DNA of 14,471 nt, from assembly GCA_964392115.1 (NCBI GenBank), contig CAYMOU010000072.1, forward strand, positions 1 through 14,471, given 5' to 3'. Under the pieces are notes generated by a model. That model was not told where the DNA came from. It saw only the letters and a list, made by a program, of their open reading frames with translations, and searched no databases. Position numbers and translations under genes: made by a program. Below are positions 6,641-13,296 of this stretch, piece after piece; position 1 is the stretch's first letter; each line of letters starts with the position of its first letter. This DNA is from CAYXWM01 sp964392115. Its GTDB lineage: Bacteria; Bacillota; Clostridia; Lachnospirales; WRBF01.

Positions 6641-7569
6641 GACAATATCTCCTGTGCAAGCTTCATTATCCCTTGGGGATTAAGACCGTAGTAGTCAAAA
6701 ACTTCACGGGAAACACCTGTTATAACAGGGCTATCCGGCAGAGCCATATTTTTTACAACAACAGGACAAGTCTCAGCTGCAATTTGGCTAACCATAGAAC
6801 CCATGCCGCCATATTTAGAATGTTCCTCTAAGGTAATAATACCTTTGGTTTCTTGGGCCGCCTTGCAAATTGCTTCTCTGTCAATAGGTTTTACACAGTA
6901 CATATCCAAAACCCTGGCTTGAATACCCTGTTGTGCCAAGAGTTTTCCGGCTTCCTTAGCAGCATAGACAAGCTCTCCGCAGGCTATTATGGTAATGTCG
7001 TTACCGGCCTGCAAAAGAGTAGCTTTATCCATAGTGAATGGTGTATTTTCTTGGGAATATACATCTTCTACCGGGTTTCGTCCTACTCGGATATATGCTC
7101 CTTGCCGGTCTTGCAGCAAGGCTTCGATCAGTGCTTTTGTTTGAAAACGGTCGCTGGGTATATATACCCTCATTCCGGGAATAGCGCTAATTGCAGCAAT
7201 ATCCTGTGCAGAATGATGGGTCATACCCAAAGCTCCGTAACTTATACCTCCGCTGATACCTATTAATTTAACATTAGCACCGGTGTAAGCTACGTCTACC
7301 TTTATCTGTTCCATGCTTCTGGTGGAAAGAAAACAGGCCGGTGATGCTACAAATGGCTTTTTACCACATACAGCAAGCCCCGATGCAATAGAAACCAAGT
7401 TTTGCTCTGCAATACCAACCTCAACAAACTGTTCAGGATAAGCGTCTGCAAAGGCTGCCAGAGAGGCAGAACCTCTTGAGTCGCTGCAAAGCACAACAAT
7501 ATCCTTGTCTGTTTTGGCGTATTCCATTAGTGTCCGGCAAATTACCTGTCTGTTCGGAATGTTGCTCAT
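6637..7569 (-). CDS. Transketolase, C-terminal subunit
   Basis: This 310-aa protein holds the pyrimidine-binding domain and the C-terminal domain of transketolase as a separate polypeptide. The catalytic Glu that activates thiamine diphosphate is Glu55 in VGIAEQNLVSIASGL. GALGMTHHSAQDIAAIS matches the conserved loop of this half, and the C-terminal domain begins near GNDITIIACGELVYAAKEAG. It works with the N-terminal subunit encoded just upstream; neither half is active alone in split transketolases. Start and stop overlap both neighbours by ATGA, suggesting near-equal translation. Its place in a sugar operon with its own isomerase and kinase suggests a dedicated enzyme rather than the housekeeping pentose-phosphate one. 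A DXS-like or pyruvate dehydrogenase beta-like identity is less likely given the paired N-half. Confidence 0.87.
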   Translation of the reverse strand: MSNIPNRQVICRTLMEYAKTDKDIVVLCSDSRGSASLAAFADAYPEQFVEVGIAEQNLVSIASGLAVCGKKPFVASPACFLSTRSMEQIKVDVAYTGANVKLIGISGGISYGALGMTHHSAQDIAAISAIPGMRVYIPSDRFQTKALIEALLQDRQGAYIRVGRNPVEDVYSQENTPFTMDKATLLQAGNDITIIACGELVYAAKEAGKLLAQQGIQARVLDMYCVKPIDREAICKAAQETKGIITLEEHSKYGGMGSMVSQIAAETCPVVVKNMALPDSPVITGVSREVFDYYGLNPQGIMKLAQEILS

Positions 7570-8393
7570 TTAGACATCGCCGCCCTTTCCGCAAGTTCTT
7601 TTTTCGCCTGTTCGTATTGTTCGGGTGTGGGTACTTTATGATGCCAAGATGCTTGATTTTCCATAAAAGAAACCCCATAACCCTTAGTTGTGTCTGCAAT
7701 AATAACAGATGGACCTTGGGTAAAAGCTTTGGCTTGTTTAATACCATCAATTACAGATGAAACATTATTACCCTCTACATGAATTACATTCCAACCAAAA
7801 CCGGACCAACGAAGATCTTGATTATCTTGAGCCATTACATCTTCTGTTCCACCGGAAATCTGAAGTCTGTTACGGTCTATAATGGCTGTTAGATTTGCAA
7901 GCTTGTAGTGTCCTCCGGCCATAGCTCCTTCCCAAACAGATCCTTCTGCCAATTCGCCGTCTCCCATAACCGTGTAAACTCTGTAGGACAAACCGCTCAT
8001 TCGTCCGGCAAGTGCCATGCCAACGCAAACCGAAAGCCCATGACCCAAAGAGCCGGAATTAACCTCAATACCGTTAATCTTATTTGTAGGGTGCCCGATG
8101 TATTTGCTTCCGAATTGTGAAAATGTGAGCAGTTCTTCTTTTGGGAAGAATCCGCAATCGGCTAAAACAGTGTAAAGGGATTCTACGGAGTGACCCTTGC
8201 TTAATACAAAGCGGTCACGATTGGGGTCGTTCATATTACCGGGAGAATTGTTCAATTGGTCATAATATAAAGCTACCAAAATCTCCATTACGCTAAAATC
8301 TCCGCCAATATGACCTGTCTTTGCTCGATAAACCAAATCTAAAACATCTTGCCTAAGCTCAAAAGCTTTGGCTGTAAGTTGGCTTTTGCTCAT
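7566..8393 (-). CDS. Transketolase, N-terminal (TPP-binding) subunit
   Basis: This 275-aa protein corresponds to the pyrophosphate-binding domain of transketolase. KTGHIGGDFSVMEILVALYY (25-44), VLSKGHSVESLYTVLADCGF (63-82) and IGHPTNKINGIEVNSGSLGH (99-118) are transketolase signatures. The thiamine-diphosphate/Mg motif runs from GDGELAEGSVWE (144-155) to the Asn in IIDRN (175). With the downstream C-half it should move a two-carbon ketol unit from a ketose phosphate to an aldose phosphate. The ATG overlaps the isomerase stop (ATGA), with GGGGAGA about 6 nt upstream inside the isomerase gene. Split transketolases are common in anaerobic Firmicutes and archaea, and are used in specialised routes such as apulose-4-phosphate or sulfo-sugar cleavage. 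Confidence 0.88.
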   Translation of the reverse strand: MSKSQLTAKAFELRQDVLDLVYRAKTGHIGGDFSVMEILVALYYDQLNNSPGNMNDPNRDRFVLSKGHSVESLYTVLADCGFFPKEELLTFSQFGSKYIGHPTNKINGIEVNSGSLGHGLSVCVGMALAGRMSGLSYRVYTVMGDGELAEGSVWEGAMAGGHYKLANLTAIIDRNRLQISGGTEDVMAQDNQDLRWSGFGWNVIHVEGNNVSSVIDGIKQAKAFTQGPSVIIADTTKGYGVSFMENQASWHHKVPTPEQYEQAKKELAERAAMSK

Positions 8394-9796
8394 ACAATCT
8401 CTCCCCTGATAACCGCTTTTACCTTTTCCTCAATAGGGTCGTATAGGTCAGGTTTAATGCCTATGTATTTACACGCTTCGTATAACACCGGTACAACGTC
8501 ACCATGCAAGCCTGTACAATGGTGTATATAAGGCCCGCAAACAACTTTATCCTCCAGCCTATCCAGATTATCTACCTCAATCCACAAATAAGTGCCTTTG
8601 GTATAAGGCCCGTCAATACCTTTGGCATTACCTAAAAGTAGAGAGTATTCTCCGTTATCGCCGTCAAACCTAGCCAAAGTAATTTCTCCATGCCGGCACT
8701 CTGCAGCAACAGAGCCGGGATAATCAAATGCTAAAGGATATCCAAGGACCGGCTTAGTACGAGCCACGGATAGAGGCCAAGGTCCACAGTGTTGCAACAG
8801 CTCAGCATTCTCATTGTCAGGGTGACGAACAGTCCAATCTGCAAAGAAGGTTTGGGCTTCACCCATACCTGCGGCTTGAACCATCACCGAGGTAACAGCT
8901 CCATGGATATCTGTTTCGCAGACCACAGGTAAACCCTCGTCTGTAAGTAAGGAGTTTGCAGCACAAGGCATAATGCCTAATTCAGCCTGCATACAGTTCC
9001 AGCACTGGATAGCAATGGCATTACAGTTATATTTTTTCGCAAGTGAACTCATAGCAACCTTTAGGGCAGCCACATTTTCAAGCTCTTCCGGCTTTACCCG
9101 GACGTCCATACGGTCTTTTATAAAAGATATTACTTTCGCAACCTCTGTTTTTTCCTCTTTTACCTTTTTAACCAGACTAACCAGTTCAGGCATAGGAATA
9201 GGGGCAAGTTGGATATTGAAGCGTTCCAGCAATTCTCCTTCATTGCACATAGTGGTCAAAAAGTCGAAGGGACGTGTGGAGATTTGTAAAATCCGCATAT
9301 TTCTAAATACCTTTACCACATTGCATACAGCAACAAAACGTTTAAGCCCTTGTTCAAAAGCTAAATCAGTTAAGCGACAGTTCTTTAGATATGTAAACGG
9401 TACTTGAAAGCGGCGAAGCACCTTGCCCGTAGCAAACAAACCACATTGAGTATCTCTAAGGCGAACGCCGTCCGGTTCGGGAGATTCATCACGTGGACCC
9501 CAAAGCAAAACAGGTACTCCAACTGCTTTAGCTAATCTGGCCACTAAGTATTCAGTACCAAAATTACAATGAGGTACGAATAACCCATCGATTTTTTCTG
9601 CTTTAAACTTTTCTGCGATTTTTTCCATATGGCCATCGTCATAGAGAAGACCTTCTGTATTAAACTCGGTAATATCCACAAATTCGATGCCCAGCTGCTT
9701 TAAACGTTCCCGAGTTAGGTTGCTATACTTCACCGCATCCGGTGCGCTGAAAATACTTCTTCTTGTTGGGGCAAACCCCAGTTTTACAGATACCAT
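8390..9796 (-). CDS. L-fucose/L-arabinose isomerase-superfamily sugar isomerase
   Basis: This 468-aa protein belongs to the FucI/AraA-like (COG2407-type) family, which interconverts aldoses and ketoses with a divalent metal. The family core is visible: AIAIQCWNCMQAELGIMPCA (260-279), then LTDEGLPVVCETDIHGAVTS (284-303). In that segment Glu294 and Asp296 are candidate metal ligands, and His425/His426 in GPYIHHCTG may supply the histidine ligand. It is shorter than E. coli FucI, as usual for this subgroup, and its specificity cannot be read. The ATG at 9796 is preferred (AGGAGG at 9806-9811, 9 nt away); a TTG at 9799 is the alternative. It starts the enzyme block, separated from the LacI gene by 64 bp. 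It would produce the ketose that the downstream kinase phosphorylates. Confidence 0.85.
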   Translation of the reverse strand: MVSVKLGFAPTRRSIFSAPDAVKYSNLTRERLKQLGIEFVDITEFNTEGLLYDDGHMEKIAEKFKAEKIDGLFVPHCNFGTEYLVARLAKAVGVPVLLWGPRDESPEPDGVRLRDTQCGLFATGKVLRRFQVPFTYLKNCRLTDLAFEQGLKRFVAVCNVVKVFRNMRILQISTRPFDFLTTMCNEGELLERFNIQLAPIPMPELVSLVKKVKEEKTEVAKVISFIKDRMDVRVKPEELENVAALKVAMSSLAKKYNCNAIAIQCWNCMQAELGIMPCAANSLLTDEGLPVVCETDIHGAVTSVMVQAAGMGEAQTFFADWTVRHPDNENAELLQHCGPWPLSVARTKPVLGYPLAFDYPGSVAAECRHGEITLARFDGDNGEYSLLLGNAKGIDGPYTKGTYLWIEVDNLDRLEDKVVCGPYIHHCTGLHGDVVPVLYEACKYIGIKPDLYDPIEEKVKAVIRGEIV

Positions 9797-9827
9797 CAAA
9801 TCAATCCTCCTGAATTTACCGACAGCT

Positions 9828-9868
9828 AAAAAAGCCCATCATGCCAAATTTATATAGTATTTAATGGG
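9828..9868 (-). terminator. Possible weak attenuator between regulator and enzyme genes
   Basis: On the minus strand CCCAT (9868-9864) can pair with ATGGG (9839-9835), helped by AAAT/ATTT inside, followed by a C and T6 (9833-9828). The stem is short with a long loop and overlaps the regulator stop codon. It may lower or tune read-through from the LacI gene into the enzyme genes rather than fully stop it. Confidence 0.25.
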
Positions 9869-10868
9869 TTAATTCCAAAACGCTTTCTCGTTCTATAAGA
9901 GAGGTGCATAAAAGGGTTTTAGTTTTTACTCCCATATTGTTGTTCTTAATATTCTCTATCAATCTACGTACTGCTAATTGCCCCATTTCTTGTTTATACA
10001 CATGAATTGTAGTAAGACGAGGCGAGGATACTTCCCCGAGCATTAAATTATCGAACCCAATTACAGATACATCTTCCGGAATTTTTATTCCGGCCTCTTT
10101 TAAGGCACGGATTGCTCCGAGTGCTATCACATCATTGTCTGCAAAAAATGCAGTGGGTAAGGATTCAGCGGTTTTCAGCCATATACGCATATCCCGGTAA
10201 GCACCTTCCATAGTAGACAATAAAGTAACTACATCTTGTTGCAATAACGGAATTTTATGGCTGTCCAAAGCCTGCATAAGACCTGCCGCACGGTATGCAA
10301 AATTTTTAATTCGAAATTTGCCTTTAAGATAGCCAATTCTTTTATGACCCTTGTTAATCAAATGTTCTACTGCATAGAAAACGGAATCTGTGTTGTTAAT
10401 CAGAATGCTGTCGAATTGGTGACTGTCACACCAGCCATCCAATAATACCAATGGACAGATAGATTGTTTATAGGGAGCGTAATCTTCTTCGGTCATCTCA
10501 GTTCCCAGAAGCAAAATGGCTGCAGTTGGGTCCTTTAGAATTGCGGATACTTGGGTGTCGTAGTCTGAGCTTTCTTTATCTAAGGTGCAAAAAACTGTTT
10601 CGTAACCACCGGTCTTTGCTTCTCGTTCTACGCCATCAATTATAGCCGGAAAAAAGGGAGTATCATCAACAATTAAACCATTACGTTTATATGTAACAAA
10701 TCGGATTCTATTAATACGTTTGTTGTTGATATATCCGATTTCTTGTGCTGTTTGAAAGATACGCAATAAAGTTTCATTATTAACACCCGGTTTATGATTT
10801 AGAGCATTTGATACAGTAGCAACTGAATATCCGGTAATTTCACTGATATTCTTTATACCTACTTTCAT
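9861..10868 (-). CDS. LacI-family transcriptional regulator
   Basis: This 335-aa protein has an N-terminal LacI helix-turn-helix (about 4-48: IKNISEITGYSVATVSNALN, then KPGVNNETL and EIGY) and a periplasmic-binding-protein-like sensor domain (about 63-330: TPFFPAIIDGVEREAKTGGY, HLINKGHKRIGYL, PTAFFADNDVIALGAIRALKEAG, PEDVSVIGFDN). The usual hinge motif NxxARxL between the two is missing: GYINNKRINRIRFVTYKRNG runs straight into the sensor domain. GGAGGG lies 8 nt before the ATG. As the first gene on the operon strand it probably controls its own operon and responds to the substrate sugar or a phosphorylated intermediate. That is inference from position. Confidence 0.9.
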   Translation of the reverse strand: MKVGIKNISEITGYSVATVSNALNHKPGVNNETLLRIFQTAQEIGYINNKRINRIRFVTYKRNGLIVDDTPFFPAIIDGVEREAKTGGYETVFCTLDKESSDYDTQVSAILKDPTAAILLLGTEMTEEDYAPYKQSICPLVLLDGWCDSHQFDSILINNTDSVFYAVEHLINKGHKRIGYLKGKFRIKNFAYRAAGLMQALDSHKIPLLQQDVVTLLSTMEGAYRDMRIWLKTAESLPTAFFADNDVIALGAIRALKEAGIKIPEDVSVIGFDNLMLGEVSSPRLTTIHVYKQEMGQLAVRRLIENIKNNNMGVKTKTLLCTSLIERESVLELTH

Positions 10869-10933
10869 TTGGTGTTCCCTCCGTTAAGCCTAACATATTG
10901 TAAGAAAATTTGAAAATCATATAAAATTTTTAC

Positions 10934-10961
10934 AGATTATTTTAGATGAAGCCGGTATCAA
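10934..10961 (-). promoter_or_regulatory. Candidate promoter of the LacI/sugar operon
   Basis: Read on the minus strand, TTGATA (10961-10956), a 16-bp spacer and TAATCT (10939-10934) form a reasonable sigma-A pair about 65 bp before the LacI start. Just upstream, TTTTTAACGGTGAAAA (10972-10987) is an imperfect palindrome centred on CG, as in LacI-family or CcpA-type operators (about 5 of 7 arm pairs). Both calls are tentative. Confidence 0.4.
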
Positions 10962-11014
10962 AAATAATACATTTTTAACGGTGAAAATACAACAATCATA
11001 ATATTTTATTGCCT

Positions 11015-11059
11015 AAAAAAGACTTCGCCGGTTATGTGATATATCTCATCTTTGGCGAA
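11015..11059 (-). terminator. Hairpin plus U-tract upstream of the LacI operon
   Basis: TTCGCC (11024-11029) and GGCGAA (11054-11059) are perfect arms placed symmetrically around ATGTGATATATCTCAT, itself 14 of 16 palindromic. On the minus strand the structure is followed by GTC and T6 (11020-11015). It thus has terminator form, but no minus-strand gene lies before it. It could be an attenuator in a leader of the LacI operon, the end of a small RNA, or an operator-type palindrome. Confidence 0.45.
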
Positions 11060-11433
11060 ATGTTAATGACTCATGAGATAACTTGTATATAATGCGTACA
11101 AAGGTTAACAGGGAAATCTTCAACGTGTTTACCTAATTAACTTCAGAAGCAAGAGACAAAATGCCGCAAAAGCTTTTAATTCCATCGGTGTTTTTTTGTA
11201 ATTAAGTTAATCCGGTACATAAAATAAGTTTCATAACGATATTGGCTTTTCTGAATTCAACTTAATACTATTATAAAATTTTTATATAAAATTTCAATAC
11301 TAAAATTACACCAAACTTATAATAAAAATATATATAGTCTGAACATAAGCCATCAGAATGTTGTGCTACATTAGCAAGTCATTTTACAATACGCAAAAAT
11401 ACTTGTGCATCATTATCGCTAGTAATAATAATT

Positions 11434-11458
11434 TTATATAAAATTTTATATAAAATTT
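11434..11458. repeat. Tandem AT-rich 12-bp repeat
   Basis: TTATATAAAATTT occurs twice with a 12-bp period (11434-11446, 11446-11458) and once more at 11282-11294. Such A/T tracts are commonly curved DNA. No function can be assigned. Confidence 0.4.
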
Positions 11459-11632
11459 GCGTACCGGAAAATTATCAAAAGCACTACATCAATTTTTTGA
11501 AGAGTACGTACGAAATATTTTTCTCTCTTTAAGTTTTCCGGGCACCTGCTTTATGTGTCTGTTAAGTAGGGCAATTTAGATAACCGCTGCAACAAAGGTT
11601 TTTCGGAAATGCTATATTTTTTCTTGCAATTT

Positions 11633-11641
11633 TGTTATAAT
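11633..11641 (+). promoter_or_regulatory. Extended -10 promoter-like element
   Basis: TGtTATAAT is a perfect extended -10. No good -35 is seen at 17 bp. It lies 38 bp before the ATG of the 41-codon ORF at 11679 and would give a short leader. Confidence 0.35.
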
Positions 11642-11678
11642 ACCCGGATAAGTTTATAGATATTGATAAAATACTTTT

Positions 11679-11804
11679 ATGGCTAATTTGTGTAATAAGT
11701 GCAAAAAGACAAAAGAGATGACAGAATTGCATGATATCTTTTATTCGGCATCCCTGTTAGATGAAAAACACCCCAAAGGTTATTCAGTTTTATCCACTGT
11801 CTAA
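11679..11804 (+). CDS. Possible 41-aa ORF running into an IS-end-like hairpin
   Basis: The ORF encodes 41 residues beginning MANLCNKCKKTKEMTELHDI, with a CNKC pair like half of a zinc ribbon, and ending ...KGYSVLSTV. No Shine-Dalgarno precedes the ATG, but an extended -10 lies upstream. The last third of the frame lies inside the hairpin at 11769-11815, whose right arm resembles an insertion-sequence end. The ORF may be the 5' remnant of a longer gene cut by an element, or a chance frame. The product is not recognised. Confidence 0.25.
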   Translation: MANLCNKCKKTKEMTELHDIFYSASLLDEKHPKGYSVLSTV

Positions 11805-11815
11805 CTTTTGGGGTG
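11769..11815. mobile_element. IS3-family-end-like inverted repeat (remnant) or terminator
   Basis: CACCCCAAAGGTTA (11769-11782) pairs with TAACTTTTGGGGTG (11802-11815): 14 bp with one G-T wobble. The right end reads TCTAACTTTTGGGGTGCAGT, very like the terminal repeats I associate with IS3/IS150-group elements of Firmicutes (tgcaCCCCAAAAGTTAGA). Only 19 bp lie between the arms, so at most it is a solo remnant. On the minus strand the stem ends in T5, so it may also act as a terminator. Confidence 0.4.
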
Positions 11816-11873
11816 CAGTTCTGATACAATGCAACCACTAAAAATTTATACACACGCCGGAATATTCTTAAAA

Positions 11874-11897
11874 ATTAGCCTTTAACCTTAACATAAT
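11874..11897. repeat. Left copy of imperfect direct repeat flanking the HEAT-like gene
   Basis: ATTAGCCTT followed by CCTtAACATAAT recurs at 12492-12514 as ATTAGCCTTGCGCCTAACAT plus AAT, about 20 of 24 positions alike. The two copies bracket the gene at 11920-12447. This may be a duplication or coincidence. Confidence 0.3.
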
Positions 11898-11919
11898 CAA
11901 AAGAAACGAGGAGATAAGT

Positions 11920-12447
11920 ATGGATTTATTAACTGCTTTAGATTCAAAAAATATGAAACCAACAGAAAGGCGTTCAGAAATAGTACAAGCAATAGAATCG
12001 GGTAATATACATATAGATGAGATAATTAAGGTTGCAGAAAACATAGACCACAAAAAATTGGCAACTGTTTTAGAAGCAATGGAAGAAGTAACACGAAACA
12101 AACCCAATATTGCAACTATTGAGTGGTTGTTGTTTGCTCAAAACTATATTAATTCGCCATCCGGCAGCCTAAAAAGAGAAGCTTCGAGAATTGTTGGTAA
12201 TATTGCAGCATTCTTTGAAGATGACCTTGATTTCTCTATTCGAAGTCTACTAAATAACACAACCAACGAAGGAACTGTTATTCGTTGGGGTAGTGCATAT
12301 GCATTATCAAGAATTATAGTACTGCCCAAATTTGCAAACAGCGAACTTTTTGATAAAATAACCGCAGTTTGTGAAAATGAAACCGAGAACGGTGTTAAAA
12401 ATCAATATATAAAGGCACTCAAGAAAGCGTTAAAGCTAAGAAAATAA
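11920..12447 (+). CDS. HEAT-like helical-repeat protein, unknown function
   Basis: This 175-aa soluble protein is predicted nearly all helical. Helix pairs typical of HEAT/armadillo-like repeats can be read: RSEIVQAIESGNIHIDEIIK, HKKLATVLEAMEEVTRNKP, SLKREASRIVGNIAAFF, TVIRWGSAYALSRIIVLP and KNQYIKALKKALK. The REASRIVGNIA and RWGSAYALSRI helices have the R-x-x-A pattern common in such repeats. GAGGAG lies 6 nt before the ATG at 11920. It stands alone: the flanking genes are far away or on the other strand. Such proteins are usually protein-binding scaffolds, and no partner is visible here. Catalytic motifs are absent. Confidence 0.7.
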   Translation: MDLLTALDSKNMKPTERRSEIVQAIESGNIHIDEIIKVAENIDHKKLATVLEAMEEVTRNKPNIATIEWLLFAQNYINSPSGSLKREASRIVGNIAAFFEDDLDFSIRSLLNNTTNEGTVIRWGSAYALSRIIVLPKFANSELFDKITAVCENETENGVKNQYIKALKKALKLRK

Positions 12448-12491
12448 GCTTGCGTGTGCAGCAAGAATTGATAAGAGCGCATGGTTTTAAG

Positions 12492-12514
12492 ATTAGCCTT
12501 GCGCCTAACATAAT
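12492..12514. repeat. Right copy of imperfect direct repeat flanking the HEAT-like gene
   Basis: This is the partner of the copy at 11874-11897. It is followed by ATAATGTT, so AACAT...ATGTT also makes a small hairpin here. Confidence 0.3.
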
Positions 12515-12582
12515 AATGTTAAAACGGTTCCTACTAAGCTAACAGCAATCCTTTTGGCTGATTTTCCGACATTCCTTGTCAT
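12505..12582 (-). pseudogene. Short membrane-protein-like ORF, possible gene remnant
   Basis: On the minus strand an ATG at 12582, 3 nt after AAGGAG, opens 25 codons starting MTRNVGKSAKRIAVSLVGTV and ending in a hydrophobic LTLLC. A basic start followed by a hydrophobic helix resembles the beginning of small PGPGW-type membrane proteins. A shifted frame continues with LGARLILKP, weakly like the next part of that family. The fit is loose, and the short ribosome-site spacing counts against an active gene. Confidence 0.2.
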
Positions 12583-12654
12583 AAGCTCCTTGGGTCATTC
12601 TTTATTCAGTACTTGATTAGATAAATTTGAACAATAAATTCCCAACCAATCTCA

Positions 12655-13296
12655 TTATGTTTCTATCCTTATGGCTAAATCTTTTCTTTTCAGGCCGTTT
12701 TTTTTCGCTAACCTATGCCAAAAAAATGTTGAAGAAAGTTTCCAAGCAAAATGAGGGAAGTTGGGGCTGAACAGTATGTCTTCACCGTAACTTTGTGAAT
12801 TGATGTTGCTTGAAAGAGACTGCATTGCTTCTCCTAAATTTTTAAGCGGCCCTTTACCCGGTGGCACATTTTTGGTGATATCTAACATCTCACCGGCACC
12901 AATCCCTATTCCTTGCCCAAAATCCAGCCCGCAACGCTTGCACCAGTTCTTAAAAATATCAATTACAATATGATTTTGATGTCCCTCATAAAAACCGTTA
13001 TTCACCATAATATAGACCCGAATTTTATGGTTCATCTCTCTTTTTAGATAAGATTCAAGATTAGCCATCATCCGAAATAAGTGTGACGGAATAGCGTCTA
13101 TATATAACGGAAATGCAAAAATCAGCGTATCTGCATGGCAAAGCTCTATATACTGCCCTTCAGTGAGATGGCTTTTATTGATTTGGTATTGGGTGATTGT
13201 ATTGCCGGTATTAATCATTGCTTCCAGCAATTTTAGGAGTATTCCCGAATTGCTGTCACCACGCTTTGGGCTACCGTTAATCATTGCAATCCTCAT
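12655..13296 (-). CDS. Flavodoxin-fold NAD(P)H-dependent oxidoreductase
   Basis: This 213-aa protein begins MRIAMINGSPKRGDSNSGIL, the beta-strand plus GSP(K/R)xxxSNS loop that binds FMN phosphate in NADPH-dependent FMN reductases. A second strand, ADTLIFAFPLYIDAIPSHLF, matches the 'fgtPvY...p...k' loop of this family. YIMVNNGFYEGHQN and GQGIGIGAGEM follow the flavodoxin order. The C-terminal 50 residues (from about SFPNF to KRKD) are an extension without recognised motif. Its ATG overlaps the stop of the upstream flavoprotein gene (4 nt). It belongs to the TetR-controlled unit, so a redox or detoxification role is likely. The substrate is unknown. Confidence 0.78.
   Translation of the reverse strand: MRIAMINGSPKRGDSNSGILLKLLEAMINTGNTITQYQINKSHLTEGQYIELCHADTLIFAFPLYIDAIPSHLFRMMANLESYLKREMNHKIRVYIMVNNGFYEGHQNHIVIDIFKNWCKRCGLDFGQGIGIGAGEMLDITKNVPPGKGPLKNLGEAMQSLSSNINSQSYGEDILFSPNFPHFAWKLSSTFFWHRLAKKNGLKRKDLAIRIET

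Larger units (their letters stand above)
10869..11678. other. AT-rich intergenic region, no confident gene
   Basis: About 800 bp with no convincing coding frame on either strand. Besides the promoter and hairpin listed above, it holds a plus-strand TATAAT (11088-11093) without a clear -35, three copies of TTATATAAAATTT (11282-11294, 11434-11446, 11446-11458), and an inverted repeat CCGGAAAA (11464-11471) / TTTTCCGG (11534-11541). A T7 run at 11191-11197 lacks a good stem. Confidence 0.6.

Noticed and set aside
7433..7750. Minus-strand 105-codon frame across the junction of the two transketolase genes.
   Set aside because: It overlaps both real coding regions in another frame and its composition is not protein-like.
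5156..9796. Sulfoquinovose degradation by the sulfo-transketolase pathway.
   Set aside because: There is no sulfolactaldehyde reductase, exporter or second isomerase, and the kinase does not fit a sulfo-sugar route without phosphorylation.
11136..11211. ATTAACTT (11136-11143) / AAGTTAAT (11204-11211) inverted repeat with a T7 run between.
   Set aside because: The arms are short and AT-only, the spacer is 60 nt and the T-run lies inside; it does not make a convincing terminator or element.
11868..12107. Minus-strand 79-codon hydrophobic frame opposite the HEAT-like gene.
   Set aside because: It is antisense to a well-supported gene with a good ribosome site, and hydrophobicity is expected from the complement of charged helix codons.
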